Shown: positions 16,113-27,000, counted from the first letter of the stretch. The stretch: DNA of 64,000 nt from Candidatus Heimdallarchaeota archaeon (GCA_020353515.1 CP070695.1:666843-730842), one strand, 5' to 3'. Notes: a model not told the origin generated them from the sequence alone. Translations and numbers: made by a program.

Positions 16113-17384
16113 ATGAGGATGATCATGGTTCAGATACCTGCAAATCAAGAACTCTGTCTTCGGTGCAAAGCAGGTAAATTTCTATGTGGTCTTCATTACT
16201 GTCCAATCATCCTCAAAACGAAAGCTTTGTTGCCTGTTAGGAGGATGTTGCCCAAATTAAAAAGTAGGAAGGAATATTATGGTCCTAGTCCTCCCAGTTT
16301 ATTTGTCGGAAGGTTTGGCTATCCAAATGTTAGATTAGGTCCTATGGCGGCATTAAACTGGGAAGGAATTCATTTGATAGATGAACCTGATCTTTGGAAG
16401 ACAAATATGACATTGGAAGACGTTGTGAATCTTCGAGCTCAAATGTTTCGATTTATGGCTGAACCAGTGAAAGTTACGGATGTGACATCTTCAACCAAAA
16501 TCCTAGAAATCACACAGGAACAAATCCAATCTTCCTCACCAGTTGACTTGGAAGTAAAGTTCTCTAAGAAACCTAGGTTAAACTTAAATTTCAATCAATT
16601 TACCCAACCAATGGGTACTCGCATTAGAATAGACTCCATCCAATTGACTACCACACCTAAGATCGATCACCAGGTAGATCGTGTTGTAAGCGATTCTGAT
16701 CTGAATGCTGTCTCAGCAGTTACAAAACTATACACAACGGAAGCTACAGTTACTCAAATTTCAAGAATACTATCTGCTGGCTTGTTAGGTTTGACTAGAA
16801 GTCGGAAATTGGTTCCAACAAGATGGAGTATCACAGCTGTTGACGATATGACTGGAAATTATCTCAGGAGGAAAATTCAAGATTATCCTGAGATCATGGA
16901 TTATTTGGTTTTTCATAACTCCTATTTGGATAACGATTTCTGGGTTCTATTTATTCCTGGACGTGAATGGCATTTTGATTATCATGAGGCTTGGAAACAA
17001 AAAAGTGCTTGGAATTTAACTGGATCTGCTCCATATATCGCAACAGATACAGAAGGTCCTAAAGGACGAACATCCTATGCAACCAATACCGTCGGAGGGT
17101 ACTATGCAGCAAGATTAGCAGTACTGGAGAAATTGTTTCAGCTAAGACGAAAAGCTGCAGTTATTGCTTTTAGAGAAGTGGGAAAAGGGTATGCGATTCC
17201 ATTAGGCGTTTGGGCAGTTCGCGAAAACATGCGACAGGCACTTAGAAACCCAAGTAAAAAATTTCCTAGCTTAGATGCGGCATTAACATTCATTCATTCC
17301 CAACTGACGATACCTATGAAATATTATCACCAAAAAAGCCCATTACTTAAGCAAAAAACATTGGATGTATTCTTCAAGAAATAA
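16113..17384 (+). CDS. nreA: Nre-family DNA repair protein
   Basis: 423 residues. The N-terminus has a zinc module C-x2-C...C-x-L-H-x-C (LCLRCKAGKFLCGLHYC) followed by PPSLFVGRFGYPNVRLGPM, the hallmark of archaeal Nre proteins. The C-terminus ends in QKTLDVFFKK, a textbook PCNA-interacting motif (QxxLxxFF). NreA/NreB act in repair of mitomycin-C-type damage in haloarchaea together with PCNA; the molecular activity is not settled. It is 43 bases downstream of EndoQ. Several in-frame ATGs exist at the start; 16113 is the first. Confidence 0.92.
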   Translation: MRMIMVQIPANQELCLRCKAGKFLCGLHYCPIILKTKALLPVRRMLPKLKSRKEYYGPSPPSLFVGRFGYPNVRLGPMAALNWEGIHLIDEPDLWKTNMTLEDVVNLRAQMFRFMAEPVKVTDVTSSTKILEITQEQIQSSSPVDLEVKFSKKPRLNLNFNQFTQPMGTRIRIDSIQLTTTPKIDHQVDRVVSDSDLNAVSAVTKLYTTEATVTQISRILSAGLLGLTRSRKLVPTRWSITAVDDMTGNYLRRKIQDYPEIMDYLVFHNSYLDNDFWVLFIPGREWHFDYHEAWKQKSAWNLTGSAPYIATDTEGPKGRTSYATNTVGGYYAARLAVLEKLFQLRRKAAVIAFREVGKGYAIPLGVWAVRENMRQALRNPSKKFPSLDAALTFIHSQLTIPMKYYHQKSPLLKQKTLDVFFKK

Positions 17385-17740
17385 TTTCTAAAGATTAAGT
17401 ATTTTTAAAGAGTACAGAAGAAATTTTTGTGAAAAAAAGAAGGGAGGATCATGAGATGGTGAAAAAATGCCCCCAACTCTTAATCCCTGATTTATACTTC
17501 ATTTTATTTTTAATCACACTATTTTTTTATTAAAAGCACCCCAATTTTCCGATTGAATACATTCCATCAATTTAATCAGTTGTTGTGATTAATTTTTCAC
17601 CAATTTATTCTACTGGTACTAATTTATAATATAATTAAGACACTTCTATTGACCACTAAAAATAAGAAGAATTACTTATTATTGTATAGAGAAATTTAAA
17701 TATGATGACATTGAAGTAGGTACCATTGGTGTAAATTCCC
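17385..17740. other. intergenic region with one micro-ORF
   Basis: 356 AT-rich bases. Apart from the 25-codon hydrophobic frame listed separately and a candidate TATA element (TTTAAATA near 17695) before the next gene, nothing was recognised. Confidence 0.3.
17456..17533 (+). CDS. possible 25-residue single-pass membrane peptide
   Basis: ATG frame of 25 codons (MVKKCPQLLIPDLYF..., ending in a hydrophobic run and Tyr) preceded by a GGGAGG ribosome binding site 8 bases upstream. The composition (two Lys, one Cys, then about 15 hydrophobic residues) would suit a tiny membrane peptide. Chance occurrence in AT-rich DNA is quite possible. Confidence 0.25.
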   Translation: MVKKCPQLLIPDLYFILFLITLFFY

Positions 17741-18097
17741 GTGAGTTATTATGAATCTCTTTCTGCAGCCATCACTCGATATTATGTATTCAGCGGTCTT
17801 TTTCGAGAGGGTGATGAACAAATGACTTTTGAAATTGCTGATGCGAATTTGATTGAGGTGGGTCAGACTGTGGAGAAAGAATTCGCAGGAAGCGCTCGAG
17901 CTTTCTTTATTGAACTAGATAACTTCGATAACGAGACATATCAATGTGAAATTATCATTGGTTTTACAATTTGGCCGTATGAAGATGATGAAAACGAAGA
18001 AAAACTCATATTAGATAGTGTACGAGAGGAGCTTGAGAAAGTTGGCTTTGTAGAAGATGACGCATATTATTTGGGGGATGGACCTGATAGACGATAA
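17741..18097 (+). CDS. conserved-looking acidic protein, unknown
   Basis: 118 residues from GTG. The sequence is acidic and alpha/beta: an N-terminal helix with Tyr residues (YYESLSAAITRYYVF), strands around ARAFFIELDNFDNETYQCEIIIGFTIWPYED, and a helix KLILDSVREELEKVGF. There are no transmembrane segments, zinc ligands or known motifs. It is a single transcription unit between nre and the convergent isomerase gene. I do not recognise the family; the ferredoxin-like strand-helix pattern is only suggestive. Confidence 0.65.
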   Translation: MSYYESLSAAITRYYVFSGLFREGDEQMTFEIADANLIEVGQTVEKEFAGSARAFFIELDNFDNETYQCEIIIGFTIWPYEDDENEEKLILDSVREELEKVGFVEDDAYYLGDGPDRR

Positions 18098-18130
18098 TAT
18101 TTCTTGTGATTATCCCTCAAAATAGACTCC

Positions 18131-19084
18131 TTACATATCTATATGATGGTAATATTTGATCTTTTTTCCATAAATTTGTTGAAATGTCATATGAACGGTT
18201 TGAGGCGGAATCAAACCCGCTTCAGTAATGTAAGCCGAGATATTGTATCTATCAATTGTTTCAAAAGCAGGATTCAGGATTCTAATCCCTGGGGGAACAT
18301 CTTCGTCCCAGATTTCAAATGGAGCTCGCATTTCGATTTCACTAAGACGGCCAATGCTTGTAGCTTGATCATATTTTAAGAGAGAAGTACAAATATACAT
18401 TGGAATATGTTCTTCTTCCGCTGCTAACGCACAAAGACGGGAACCAATTTTGTTTAGGGCTACTCCTTCGACAGTTATCGCATCTGCTCCTAAAAATATC
18501 ATGTGAGGATTGAAAATGTTCATTGCCCATCGCATTGCCGAGTCTACAATATGTGTTACTCGAATATTATTATTTATCAGCCTCTTGGCTGTTTTCCTGC
18601 CTTGAAAGAGAGGTCTTGTTTCTGTAGAAATAACCTCGAAATCTTTACCTTGTTTAGCAGCTTCAAGAAAGATCCCTACAGTGATAGAGGAATGGCAGTG
18701 AGTGAATACTCTTGAGCCATCTTGAATCCTTTCAGCGCCAGTTTTGAAGATTTTCAATTTAGCATCATTTATAAGGTCAATATATCTATTTCCATGATCC
18801 ACAGCAGACTCATTTCCATCAATTTGGATACCTGTCATTACATATCGTAATCCGTTTCTTAATGCTGGTTCTGTAACCCTTACCCTACTGAGTTGATCAA
18901 CAACGGCCTCTAAATGATTAAATAATTCTTTTTCTTTTAATGGAACAGTCTTTGCATGATTTGCAAAAGCACGAACCCCAAAAATGGCAACATTTGTAGC
19001 ACCTTGAATTGATAGATTTTTAATTTTCTTCATTGTACTTTTTAGCTTGCGATACTCTGGGGTTTCTGCAAAATTGATTTTCAC
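18131..19084 (-). CDS. ribose-1,5-bisphosphate isomerase / aIF2B-like protein
   Basis: 317 residues of the eIF2B alpha/beta/delta-like family. The active-site pair of R15P isomerase is present: Cys130 in VFTHCHSS and Asp201 in FLGADAIT, close to Cys133/Asp202 of Thermococcus TK0185. The GADAITVEG, NKIGSRLCALAA and PMYICTS motifs also fit. R15P isomerase makes ribulose-1,5-bisphosphate in the archaeal AMP/pentose pathway; no RuBisCO or AMP phosphorylase gene lies in this window. The alternative is an initiation factor 2B-like or methylthioribose-1-phosphate isomerase-like role. Confidence 0.82.
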   Translation of the reverse strand: MKINFAETPEYRKLKSTMKKIKNLSIQGATNVAIFGVRAFANHAKTVPLKEKELFNHLEAVVDQLSRVRVTEPALRNGLRYVMTGIQIDGNESAVDHGNRYIDLINDAKLKIFKTGAERIQDGSRVFTHCHSSITVGIFLEAAKQGKDFEVISTETRPLFQGRKTAKRLINNNIRVTHIVDSAMRWAMNIFNPHMIFLGADAITVEGVALNKIGSRLCALAAEEEHIPMYICTSLLKYDQATSIGRLSEIEMRAPFEIWDEDVPPGIRILNPAFETIDRYNISAYITEAGLIPPQTVHMTFQQIYGKKIKYYHHIDM

Positions 19085-19489
19085 AAGAAATACTCTCCTA
19101 GAAAAATAACTAACAGATTGGGATACTTTTTTGACTTTACTTAATATTTCTATTATAACCTCAAAACGTAATTTTGATTCTTCTACTCTAGCCCAAGGAA
19201 CACAAAAGAAAATAAGGGCAATTATATTAAAGATCTTGAAATTTATTACCTTAGATTAAGGATTTCAGAGGTACTTATTTAGAATACAGTTGAAAAAGTA
19301 TCTTTCATCCAAATTATTACGACAATAAGCTAAATTATTCTTTTTTTAATATAAGATGTTCTATAGAATTATTTTTCAGAAAATTAAAAGCTGGATTTGT
19401 AAAAATTTATGAGTGTAGGTTAAAAAATTGTACACAACATACTTATTTATTTGAATTAAGAACAATGACTGATCTAAACTAATCGGTGG
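19085..19489. other. divergent intergenic region
   Basis: 405 AT-rich bases between the isomerase and the Arf-like GTPase. A TTATTTATTT element near 19442 is a possible TATA box for the GTPase. No RNA gene or repeat was recognised. Confidence 0.3.
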
Positions 19490-20440
19490 TTGTCAGTGTC
19501 AAGTATATTGCGAAGAATATTCAAAGGCAAGACAGTCGAGAAATATGAAATAACTATTGTAGGCCTCGACGGCGCTGGAAAAACCACAATTGTGAATCGG
19601 TTATTACGCTCTGAATTTGTTCCTACAACACGAACTCTGGGTGTTAACTACCGAACTGTGAAATATCGGCAGATTGAGTTCAACTTAGTTGATTTAGGTG
19701 GACAAGAAATTTATCGGAACCTTCTCTGGTATGATTCTTTAGAAAAGGCTTCAGCTATCGTTTTTGTGTTGGATAGTGCGGATCTTCGTCTTACAGAAGC
19801 ATCGAACGCGTTTTGGGACTCAATCCAACGAAATGAGAAAGTACCTGTCCTTTTTATTGCTAATAAAATAGACCTGCCAGGTGCTAGAGCATTTGACCTC
19901 ATCGTCCAGGATCTTGATTTACCACGAGCACAAAGATCTGCGAGGCCAGTGGGCCTCTTTCGAATCTCTGCAAAAACTGGAGAGAACTTCTACGACGCGT
20001 TTGATTGGGTAGCCGATGTTCTCACAGGAGAAGAATCCACATTTAAATGTAAAGTACGTGTTGTGATTTTAATAAATCTCGAGTCTCACCAGATATATAC
20101 AACTAAGTTTACAAACATAGACCGCTCTATTCTGGATCAATTAAATATGGGTATTAGTGAAACTGTAAAAGAGTTATCTAAGAACCTAACTGGGATGGAA
20201 GTAATTACTGCGTCTGATCTCCAGCTCACTATTGTGAAAAACCATCCTTTAGTGATTGGGCTTATAATTGGTTACTCAGATTCTGTCGTACGGGCTAAAC
20301 TCATTGCTGAAAGATTATTGAAAACAGCTTCAGCGTCAATTGAAATTGATCAATTTGATTCACGTGTTTTACTAAAATTAATGAAGAAACAGTGGCCCCT
20401 AGACATCTATAAACCAAAAATCCAATTTGAAATTGATTAG
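19490..20440 (+). CDS. Arf-like GTPase fused to a C-terminal longin/roadblock-like domain
   Basis: 316 residues. Residues about 18-182 form an Arf/SAR-type GTPase: GLDGAGKTT (25-33), switch I Thr49, DLGGQ (68-72), NKID (125-128) and SAKTG (160-164). A short amphipathic stretch (SSILRRIFKGK) precedes it, as in Arf proteins, but there is no glycine at position 2 for myristoylation. Residues about 190-300 (KVRVVILINLESHQIYTTKF, helix GISETVKELSKNLTG, strand LVIGLIIGYSD, helix) have the strand-helix-strand pattern of longin or roadblock domains. This puts a GTPase and a putative regulator in one chain. The start is GTG in a GGTTGTC context. Confidence 0.85.
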   Translation: MSVSSILRRIFKGKTVEKYEITIVGLDGAGKTTIVNRLLRSEFVPTTRTLGVNYRTVKYRQIEFNLVDLGGQEIYRNLLWYDSLEKASAIVFVLDSADLRLTEASNAFWDSIQRNEKVPVLFIANKIDLPGARAFDLIVQDLDLPRAQRSARPVGLFRISAKTGENFYDAFDWVADVLTGEESTFKCKVRVVILINLESHQIYTTKFTNIDRSILDQLNMGISETVKELSKNLTGMEVITASDLQLTIVKNHPLVIGLIIGYSDSVVRAKLIAERLLKTASASIEIDQFDSRVLLKLMKKQWPLDIYKPKIQFEID

Positions 20441-20452
20441 AAGTAAAAATTA

Positions 20453-22759
20453 CTAAAGATAATCTTTTAATCCTAAAATATCTTTTTTTCCGATTTCTGA
20501 TTTACCTAAAAGCTTACGTTCTAACTCTATAAACTCTTTAATGATTCTATCATTGATACTAGGATGAACAGCTTTTTTAGCTTCATGAAAATGACGGAGT
20601 TCAATTAAATCTGCGTTTAAGTCTTCACGGAGAGCAATCATTACTGCTTCGCGGCATATTGCCGCGATATCAGCACCTACATAACCTTCTAAGTCACTTG
20701 CGAGTTGAGAAAGATCTACATCAGTTCCTAACTTCATTCCATTTGTATGAATCTTTAGAATCTTTTTCCGAGATTCCATATCTGGTGGTTTCACTAGAAG
20801 TAGCCGATCAAATCTTCCTGGTCGGAGAAGGGCTGGGTCAATCATATCGGGCCGATTACTTGCCCCTAAGACCATAACATCACGAAGACTCTCTAAGCCG
20901 TCTAGCAATGATAATATTTGGTTCACTACGCTTTCCGTGACATGACTTCCACCTGCAAAAGCCCCTCGACGGGGAGCGATAGCGTCAAGCTCATCCAGAA
21001 ATATAATAGAAGGGGAAGCTTGTTTAGCTTTTCTAAAAACTTCCCGAACAGCTTTCTCACTCTCACCAACCCACTTTGATAATAATTCAGGCCCTCTAAT
21101 GGCTATGAAATTTGCTTGGCTTTCAGTGGCAACTGCTTTAGCTAAAAGGGTTTTTCCAGTACCAGGGGGTCCATAAAGAAGAATACCATGAGGAGGTGTG
21201 ACACCATGACGTTGAAAAATCTCAGGATGAACTATAGGCCACTCTACAGCCTCAATAAGTTGTTGTTTTACTGTTTCTAGGCCACCAATGTCATCCCAAT
21301 GAATATTTGGAATTTCAAGGAGTACTTCTCGCATTGCTGATGGTTCTGTTATCTTGAGTGCTTCATCAAAATTCTCTTTAGACACAACTAGTTTTGAAAG
21401 AATCTCGGGCGTAAGAGGCTTGTCAAAATCTATTCTAGGTAAGACCTTTCGGAGAGTATGCATTGCAGCCTCTTTTGTAAGAGCAGCAATATCTGCTCCA
21501 ACAAATCCGTGAGTTTTTGCTGCGTATTCATTTAGATCGACATCATCTGCTAAAGGCATCCCTCTAGTGTGAACTAATAGCACCTCATAACGACCATTTT
21601 TATCAGGAACCCCAATTTCAATTTCCCTATCAAATCGGCCAGGTCTACGTAAAGCGGGATCAAGAGCATTAGGTCGATTCGTCGCTCCGATTACTATTAC
21701 TTTACCACGGCTCTTTAATCCATCCATTAATGCGAGAAGTTGGGCTACAACACGTCTTTCAACCTCTCCAGTCACCTCCTCACGTTTTACAGCGATAGAA
21801 TCCAACTCATCAATAAAAATAATGCTAGGTGCCTCTTTTTCCGCATTTTGGAAAATTTCACGAATACGCTGTTCGCTCTCTCCATAGAATTTTGACATAA
21901 TTTCTGGTCCAGCTATTGAAACAAAATTGACACCAGATTCATTTGCAACAGCTTTTGCAAGTAAGGTTTTTCCTGTTCCAGGAGGACCATGTAATAATAC
22001 ACCTTTAGGGGGGTCAATCCCTAAACGCTCAAAGAGTTGGGGGTGTTTCATTGGAAGTTCTATCATCTCCCTAACTCTTTTAATTTCTTCTGACAGCCCA
22101 CCAATATCCTCATAGGTCACACGTGGCATCATTCGAAGATCTTTAGGTGCTTCCTCTACAATTTTAACTTCCGTTGTATCACCTACAGTTACAATGCCAT
22201 CAGGATCCGTTGCTACAACCACAACCTTAATTTCACCTAAAGAAACAGGACTCGTTGCACCAAAAAAACGAGATATAAAATCATCCATTCCTGTTCCTGT
22301 AGTACCTCCTCCAGAGGGAGGAATCTTACGAATTTGCCCTGTAATAACTAGTAAATCTCCACGGGAAACAGGATGGTTTTGTAAACGTTCACGTATGATC
22401 TCTGATCTTACTAAAAGGCGAATTCTTTCTTCTGCAGGAGCAATCGTGATGCGTTTTGCTTCCCGTTTTTTAATTTTCCTGATTCGAACTGTTTCACCTA
22501 AGCTTGTTCCCACATTACCGCGAATCAACCCATCCATTCGAATGATATTTTTCCCCCGATCTTCTCTTCTTCCAGGTATGACTAAAGCACCTGTTTTTTT
22601 TCCTCCTGCCCTCTCACTGGCGATTTCCACAATATCACCAGTTTCTAATCCATTCTCCCGCATGATAGAGTAATCAACTCTAACTAATCCTCGGCCAACA
22701 TCACCTTGATTGGCTTCAACTACTTTTAAAAGTAGGTCCTTCTCATTATCATCTGTCAT
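20453..22759 (-). CDS. cdc48: Cdc48/VCP-type AAA+ ATPase
   Basis: 768 residues with the full p97/VAT layout. An N-terminal double-psi barrel (about 1-190) is followed by a D1 AAA domain with Walker A GPPGTGKT near 256 and Walker B IIFIDELDSI, and a D2 AAA domain with Walker A near 530 and IIFLDELDAIAPRRG. Both second-region-of-homology arginines are visible (NALDPALRRPGRFD, DMIDPALLRPGRFD). It unfolds or extracts proteins for the proteasome or other partners in the cytosol. The gene is convergent with the Arf gene (12-base gap). No HbYX C-terminal motif is clear; it ends in LKDYL. Confidence 0.96.
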   Translation of the reverse strand: MTDDNEKDLLLKVVEANQGDVGRGLVRVDYSIMRENGLETGDIVEIASERAGGKKTGALVIPGRREDRGKNIIRMDGLIRGNVGTSLGETVRIRKIKKREAKRITIAPAEERIRLLVRSEIIRERLQNHPVSRGDLLVITGQIRKIPPSGGGTTGTGMDDFISRFFGATSPVSLGEIKVVVVATDPDGIVTVGDTTEVKIVEEAPKDLRMMPRVTYEDIGGLSEEIKRVREMIELPMKHPQLFERLGIDPPKGVLLHGPPGTGKTLLAKAVANESGVNFVSIAGPEIMSKFYGESEQRIREIFQNAEKEAPSIIFIDELDSIAVKREEVTGEVERRVVAQLLALMDGLKSRGKVIVIGATNRPNALDPALRRPGRFDREIEIGVPDKNGRYEVLLVHTRGMPLADDVDLNEYAAKTHGFVGADIAALTKEAAMHTLRKVLPRIDFDKPLTPEILSKLVVSKENFDEALKITEPSAMREVLLEIPNIHWDDIGGLETVKQQLIEAVEWPIVHPEIFQRHGVTPPHGILLYGPPGTGKTLLAKAVATESQANFIAIRGPELLSKWVGESEKAVREVFRKAKQASPSIIFLDELDAIAPRRGAFAGGSHVTESVVNQILSLLDGLESLRDVMVLGASNRPDMIDPALLRPGRFDRLLLVKPPDMESRKKILKIHTNGMKLGTDVDLSQLASDLEGYVGADIAAICREAVMIALREDLNADLIELRHFHEAKKAVHPSINDRIIKEFIELERKLLGKSEIGKKDILGLKDYL

Positions 22760-22826
22760 TTGGCAAACAATTCCCTAATGCCATTTTTCTTCAATTTATT
22801 CCTAGTTCGAAAGAATTATAATTATT

Positions 22827-23633
22827 TCACCTGTCATTACCTGTTGAATTAATCAATTTATGAAGGTATGCTTTTGCGGCAAGGACTTCTTTCTTAGAAA
22901 CCTCCTCTGAGCTAGCTGATTTAGAAATGATCAGGTGTATTTTTTTTTCTTCCTGATACGCTTCTGGAAGTGATTTTATCCACACATCATATTTTTGACG
23001 TACTTGTGCTAAGAATGGAGCAAGTAACGATTCATCTGTGAAATGTGTGATAAATTCTGTTTCATAATAACCAATTTTTTTTTCTTTTTTTAAAACAGAG
23101 ATTTTTGACTCAACCGCTTTATACATTTCCTTCATCTCACGGGGAACTCCAGGAAGACAGAAAATCCATGTGTTTGATGGACTATAGATAAAAAAGATAC
23201 CAGGAGCAGTTCCCACTGGATTATTAATAGCTTGAGATCCAACAGGCAAAATTGCCATTTTTTTACGTGCTGAAGTAATCTCAGCAGTATCTACTAAGTT
23301 TTTATTAAATAGGTCTTTATAACGCTCGGTAACTATTGATAAAGCCTCCATATTAAGTTCAGTATCCACATCTAATGCCTTAGCTAAGAAATTTGAAGTC
23401 GAATCATCCCAAGTAGGGCCTAATCCTCCTGTTATCAGAATAAGTCTATAGTCACCTGAAGAAAGAAGAAGAGAAATCTCTTGTGGGACTATTACTGGAT
23501 CATCAGGAATAGTCAAGATTTTTTGAACAACAAAGCCGAAATTTGTGAGTCTTTTTGCAAGGAAGTTAGCGTTTGTGTTAATAGTTTTACCTGACAACAA
23601 CTCATTACCAATAGATATCAAGCAAACTCTCAT
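22827..23633 (-). CDS. CinA-like MoCF-domain protein
   Basis: 268 residues from the ATG five codons inside the longest frame. It begins RVCLISIGNELLSGKTINTNANFLA, the CinA N-terminal signature, and has GGLGPTWDDST, the MoeA/MoaB (MoCF) nucleotide-binding loop. It ends after the MoCF and KH-like parts and lacks the CinA C-terminal amidase domain, as in most archaeal COG1058 proteins. Such proteins hydrolyse ADP-ribose or related nucleotides in NAD turnover. It precedes cdc48 on the same strand (67-base gap) without an obvious functional link. Confidence 0.86.
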   Translation of the reverse strand: MRVCLISIGNELLSGKTINTNANFLAKRLTNFGFVVQKILTIPDDPVIVPQEISLLLSSGDYRLILITGGLGPTWDDSTSNFLAKALDVDTELNMEALSIVTERYKDLFNKNLVDTAEITSARKKMAILPVGSQAINNPVGTAPGIFFIYSPSNTWIFCLPGVPREMKEMYKAVESKISVLKKEKKIGYYETEFITHFTDESLLAPFLAQVRQKYDVWIKSLPEAYQEEKKIHLIISKSASSEEVSKKEVLAAKAYLHKLINSTGNDR

Positions 23634-23648
23634 TTTTAAAAGCCTCAA

Positions 23649-24005
23649 AAAACATAAATCTATTGATTTAACTACTGCATGGACATTTCTTTCATCAAAA
23701 CACTTGAATAAAAGAGATTGTCCTTAATTCTAATATATAAAAATCCTTGAAAATCTTTTCTGTGTTCAATATGTTTAGTAGAAATACATTGGATTTTCTA
23801 TGAATTATGAAGCAAAGTACCAATATTAAAGAGTTCATTCAACATTCAAAGGTTTGATTTATTTGATCTGATTTGATTAATTTAAAAAAGGGGAAAATTA
23901 TCGTGAACTAAAGCTTATCATTGTAATACACATATATAACTGAAACATATAAAGAACATACTCTGTAACTAATGACGAAAAAGGACTCCACCTCACTATC
24001 AAAGG
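23649..24005. other. promoter region of the tubulin-like operon
   Basis: 357 AT-rich bases. Two TATA-like elements (TATATAAC near 23933 and CATATAAAG near 23946) lie 55-75 bases before the first gene of the operon. No operator dyad or RNA structure was recognised. Confidence 0.35.
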
Positions 24006-27000
24006 ATGCTTGTTAATATGGCCTCGGAAGGAAAACTTCTGGTTTCGAAGGAAGTTCTTCATAAAATTAGAGATTTAGTGACTGAACTACGCTCAATTGA
24101 CCCTACAGTGCAAGTCGTCTCCGCTTTAAATGAAGCTCAAAAATTAGTGATAGAAATTGAAAAATTAGAGATAGCTTTACCTAAAGCTGGATTTTTTAAA
24201 AAGAGGGGAATTAGAAAAACTCTTACTCAGGATAGAGAAAAGTACAATAAGCTTACCGAGGAGTTACTTAACGCTCTTTTAGTTGGATTTCGTAAGATTT
24301 ACTTTGATCTAGCAAACAACATCAAAGAAATAGCTAAGTTTATCCCCCAAGAAACGGAGACTATACGGAAACTACAGATCCCGAGTTTTGATGTGAACGA
24401 AATTCTGAGGTTTAGTTCGAATGTTCTGAGAACATATAATCAGATTTCCGAGGTTCTACGAGGAAAAAATGTTTCAATCTTATTATTTAATCGTGAAATA
24501 ATCGAGCTATATGGAAAATTTGTCAATTTTGATGAAGAAAAGGTTCGGGCAACTAATCAAACAACAAAAACTAGTATCCATGTGATGACAATTCCAGATT
24601 TACTTGAAGTTTATAGTATGCTGGAAGCTGAAAATGCGTATCTAAAACAACGAAGGAAGGGTACAGAGGGTAAAATTCAACTGGCAATTGTTCAAATGTC
24701 CTCTGAGCTGCAACAGCATATTGATACTGTTGCATCAATTGGTTTAGATCTTTGGAGCAAAATTGATATATTGAAAGAGGAAGTCCAAGATATTCAAACC
24801 AATGCGGACAGAACTACCTCAGTAGAAACTCTCATCTCATTAGAAAAGCGGTTAAATTCTCTAAGTAATGAATTCATCAACATGTTACGAACCTATGAGA
24901 TATCCCTTAAGACAGAAACAGAGGATCAAATTGGACGCATAATACAAATTTTTGGAAAAGAAGGATTAGAATCAGCTTTTTCCCCAGTTCCAGAAACAGA
25001 TATTTCATCTACTAGTATCCCAACCATAATCCAAGATATCGAAAAAATACGTTCTTGGCGCCAACAACAGATTATTGCTACAAAGAAAATCCTAAGTACG
25101 TCAGAGTTAGTTAATTCATCTAAAGCTATACGTGCGATGAAGATACCAGTTCCTCAAGATTTTGTGAAGAATGTACGTACGATTGAGAAAGAAGCAGCAA
25201 AAACAAGCGATCTACAAGAGTGGGTAGAATTAGCAAAGCGTTATTATGACTTGAAATCATCTCTAGCTGAAGAATGTCAAAACTATTTCTTTAGGCTACT
25301 TGAAAATCCACATATTCAAGAGGTCATTAACTTAAGTGAAGGGCCTCAAATTCCAACCATTCGCGATTTTGAAGCTCTCAGTCCCAGTGAATTGAGTACT
25401 AAAGCTCGTGAAATAAAAGATTGGGAGACCCGTTTGGTTGCATATTTCTCAAAGCCAGCTCAACAAAGTCTTAGACAAAATTTGTTAAATCTATATGATT
25501 CCCGTGAAAGTTTACGAGACATCTTATCTGAAGACCTAAAAACTCAAATCGATTATCAAAGAAAGCAGAAAATTGCCGAAGAAATTGATATACGCGATTT
25601 AGTTCATGAGATTGAAGGTCTACATAGACTTAATTCAAATATAAAAACTGAACTTTGGAACAAAATAGACAATGAAATACATCCTATTTACAATCAACTA
25701 ACTAATCTCGAAACAATTCCCCCAAAACTAAAGGTACATGTCCCAATTCTAGCAATAGACGATTTAAAATCCTTCCGAGAAGAGGTTGGTGAGGCAGCTC
25801 AAAAAAGTACTCAGGAGCTCTTAGATGAGTACGAAAAAATTCCCCTCTGGAAATATAAGATTTCATCACGGATTCGTGAAAATTTGAAATCAATACCCTT
25901 TCCACTAATTCCTGTAGAGACACGTTTCGATTTGAGGGAAAAGCGTAACCAAATTGTGGAACTTATTGATGAATATTCAGAATTAGGAAATATAGAGGCT
26001 GTAATTAAAGAATATATCTCCTTTTTAGAAACGATTGAAGAGAATAAGAAAGAAATTCTTATCGAATTGAAAAAACAAATCGGAAATCTAGAAGGAGTCG
26101 ATAGAAGATTATTTAGATTACTAAAATCTCGAAAGACCAGTTTAATTTATTCTACTGATAAAGAAATCGATGGACTTGATTATTCCGAAGCTCTAACAGA
26201 ATTTTGGCAATTATCAGCTTTTATCGATCGGAAAGCATCTACATTAGCAGAACAAATGGAACGTGAAATTTCCTCTCATATTCAGGACTATTCAAAGCTT
26301 CCTATTCAGTATGCAGGTTTTTTTGATGAAACTTTGGATCTTATGAAAGAAAAGATGGATGAAATCAAAACTCATAAAGATATTGTTCGTTTAGTCAATG
26401 TTTTTGAGAGTTACAGCTTGGAAAGCTTACAGATGTCAAAAGATTCCTTAGCTAAACTTCATCAGAATCTCTATAACTGGTTAAGAGTTAGTCTTCCGAG
26501 GATAAACGAAATAACACCTCTTGATGATACTATTTTTAGCGCAGAGAAGAAAGTTGCCGATTTTGAGGCTGAAGAAGTCTCTCATGAACGATTAGCTCAT
26601 AAATTAAGACAGCTGATTTTCCTCTATGATACAGAAATATTATCTGTCTTGCTGACACATGGAGTACAAGAATCACGAAGGGTTCTGAAAAATGTTAATG
26701 ATTTGAAAGAAGTCGGTATCAATATCATTGAGTTTGTTGGAGGGTATATTGAAAATTTTAGTCAAATAATTGTCAAAAACCAAGAAGATGTTCAATTACG
26801 AGAAATCACAGATGTTTTTGTCGAGATTGATAATTTACAGACTGATCCCAAAGCTTGTCGCGAAATTCGTTCAATGGGAAAACGATATATTACTGAAATT
26901 CAAGATTCCGTTGAATATCTATTTAATCATTATCAAATTGATTTACGTCAGGATGAACGGGTTGATCTTGCATACCTAAGTCAGTTTCAAGAAATAGCAA

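Noticed and set aside
21927..22673. Plus-strand frames opposite cdc48
   Set aside because: Shadows of the highly conserved AAA+ gene.
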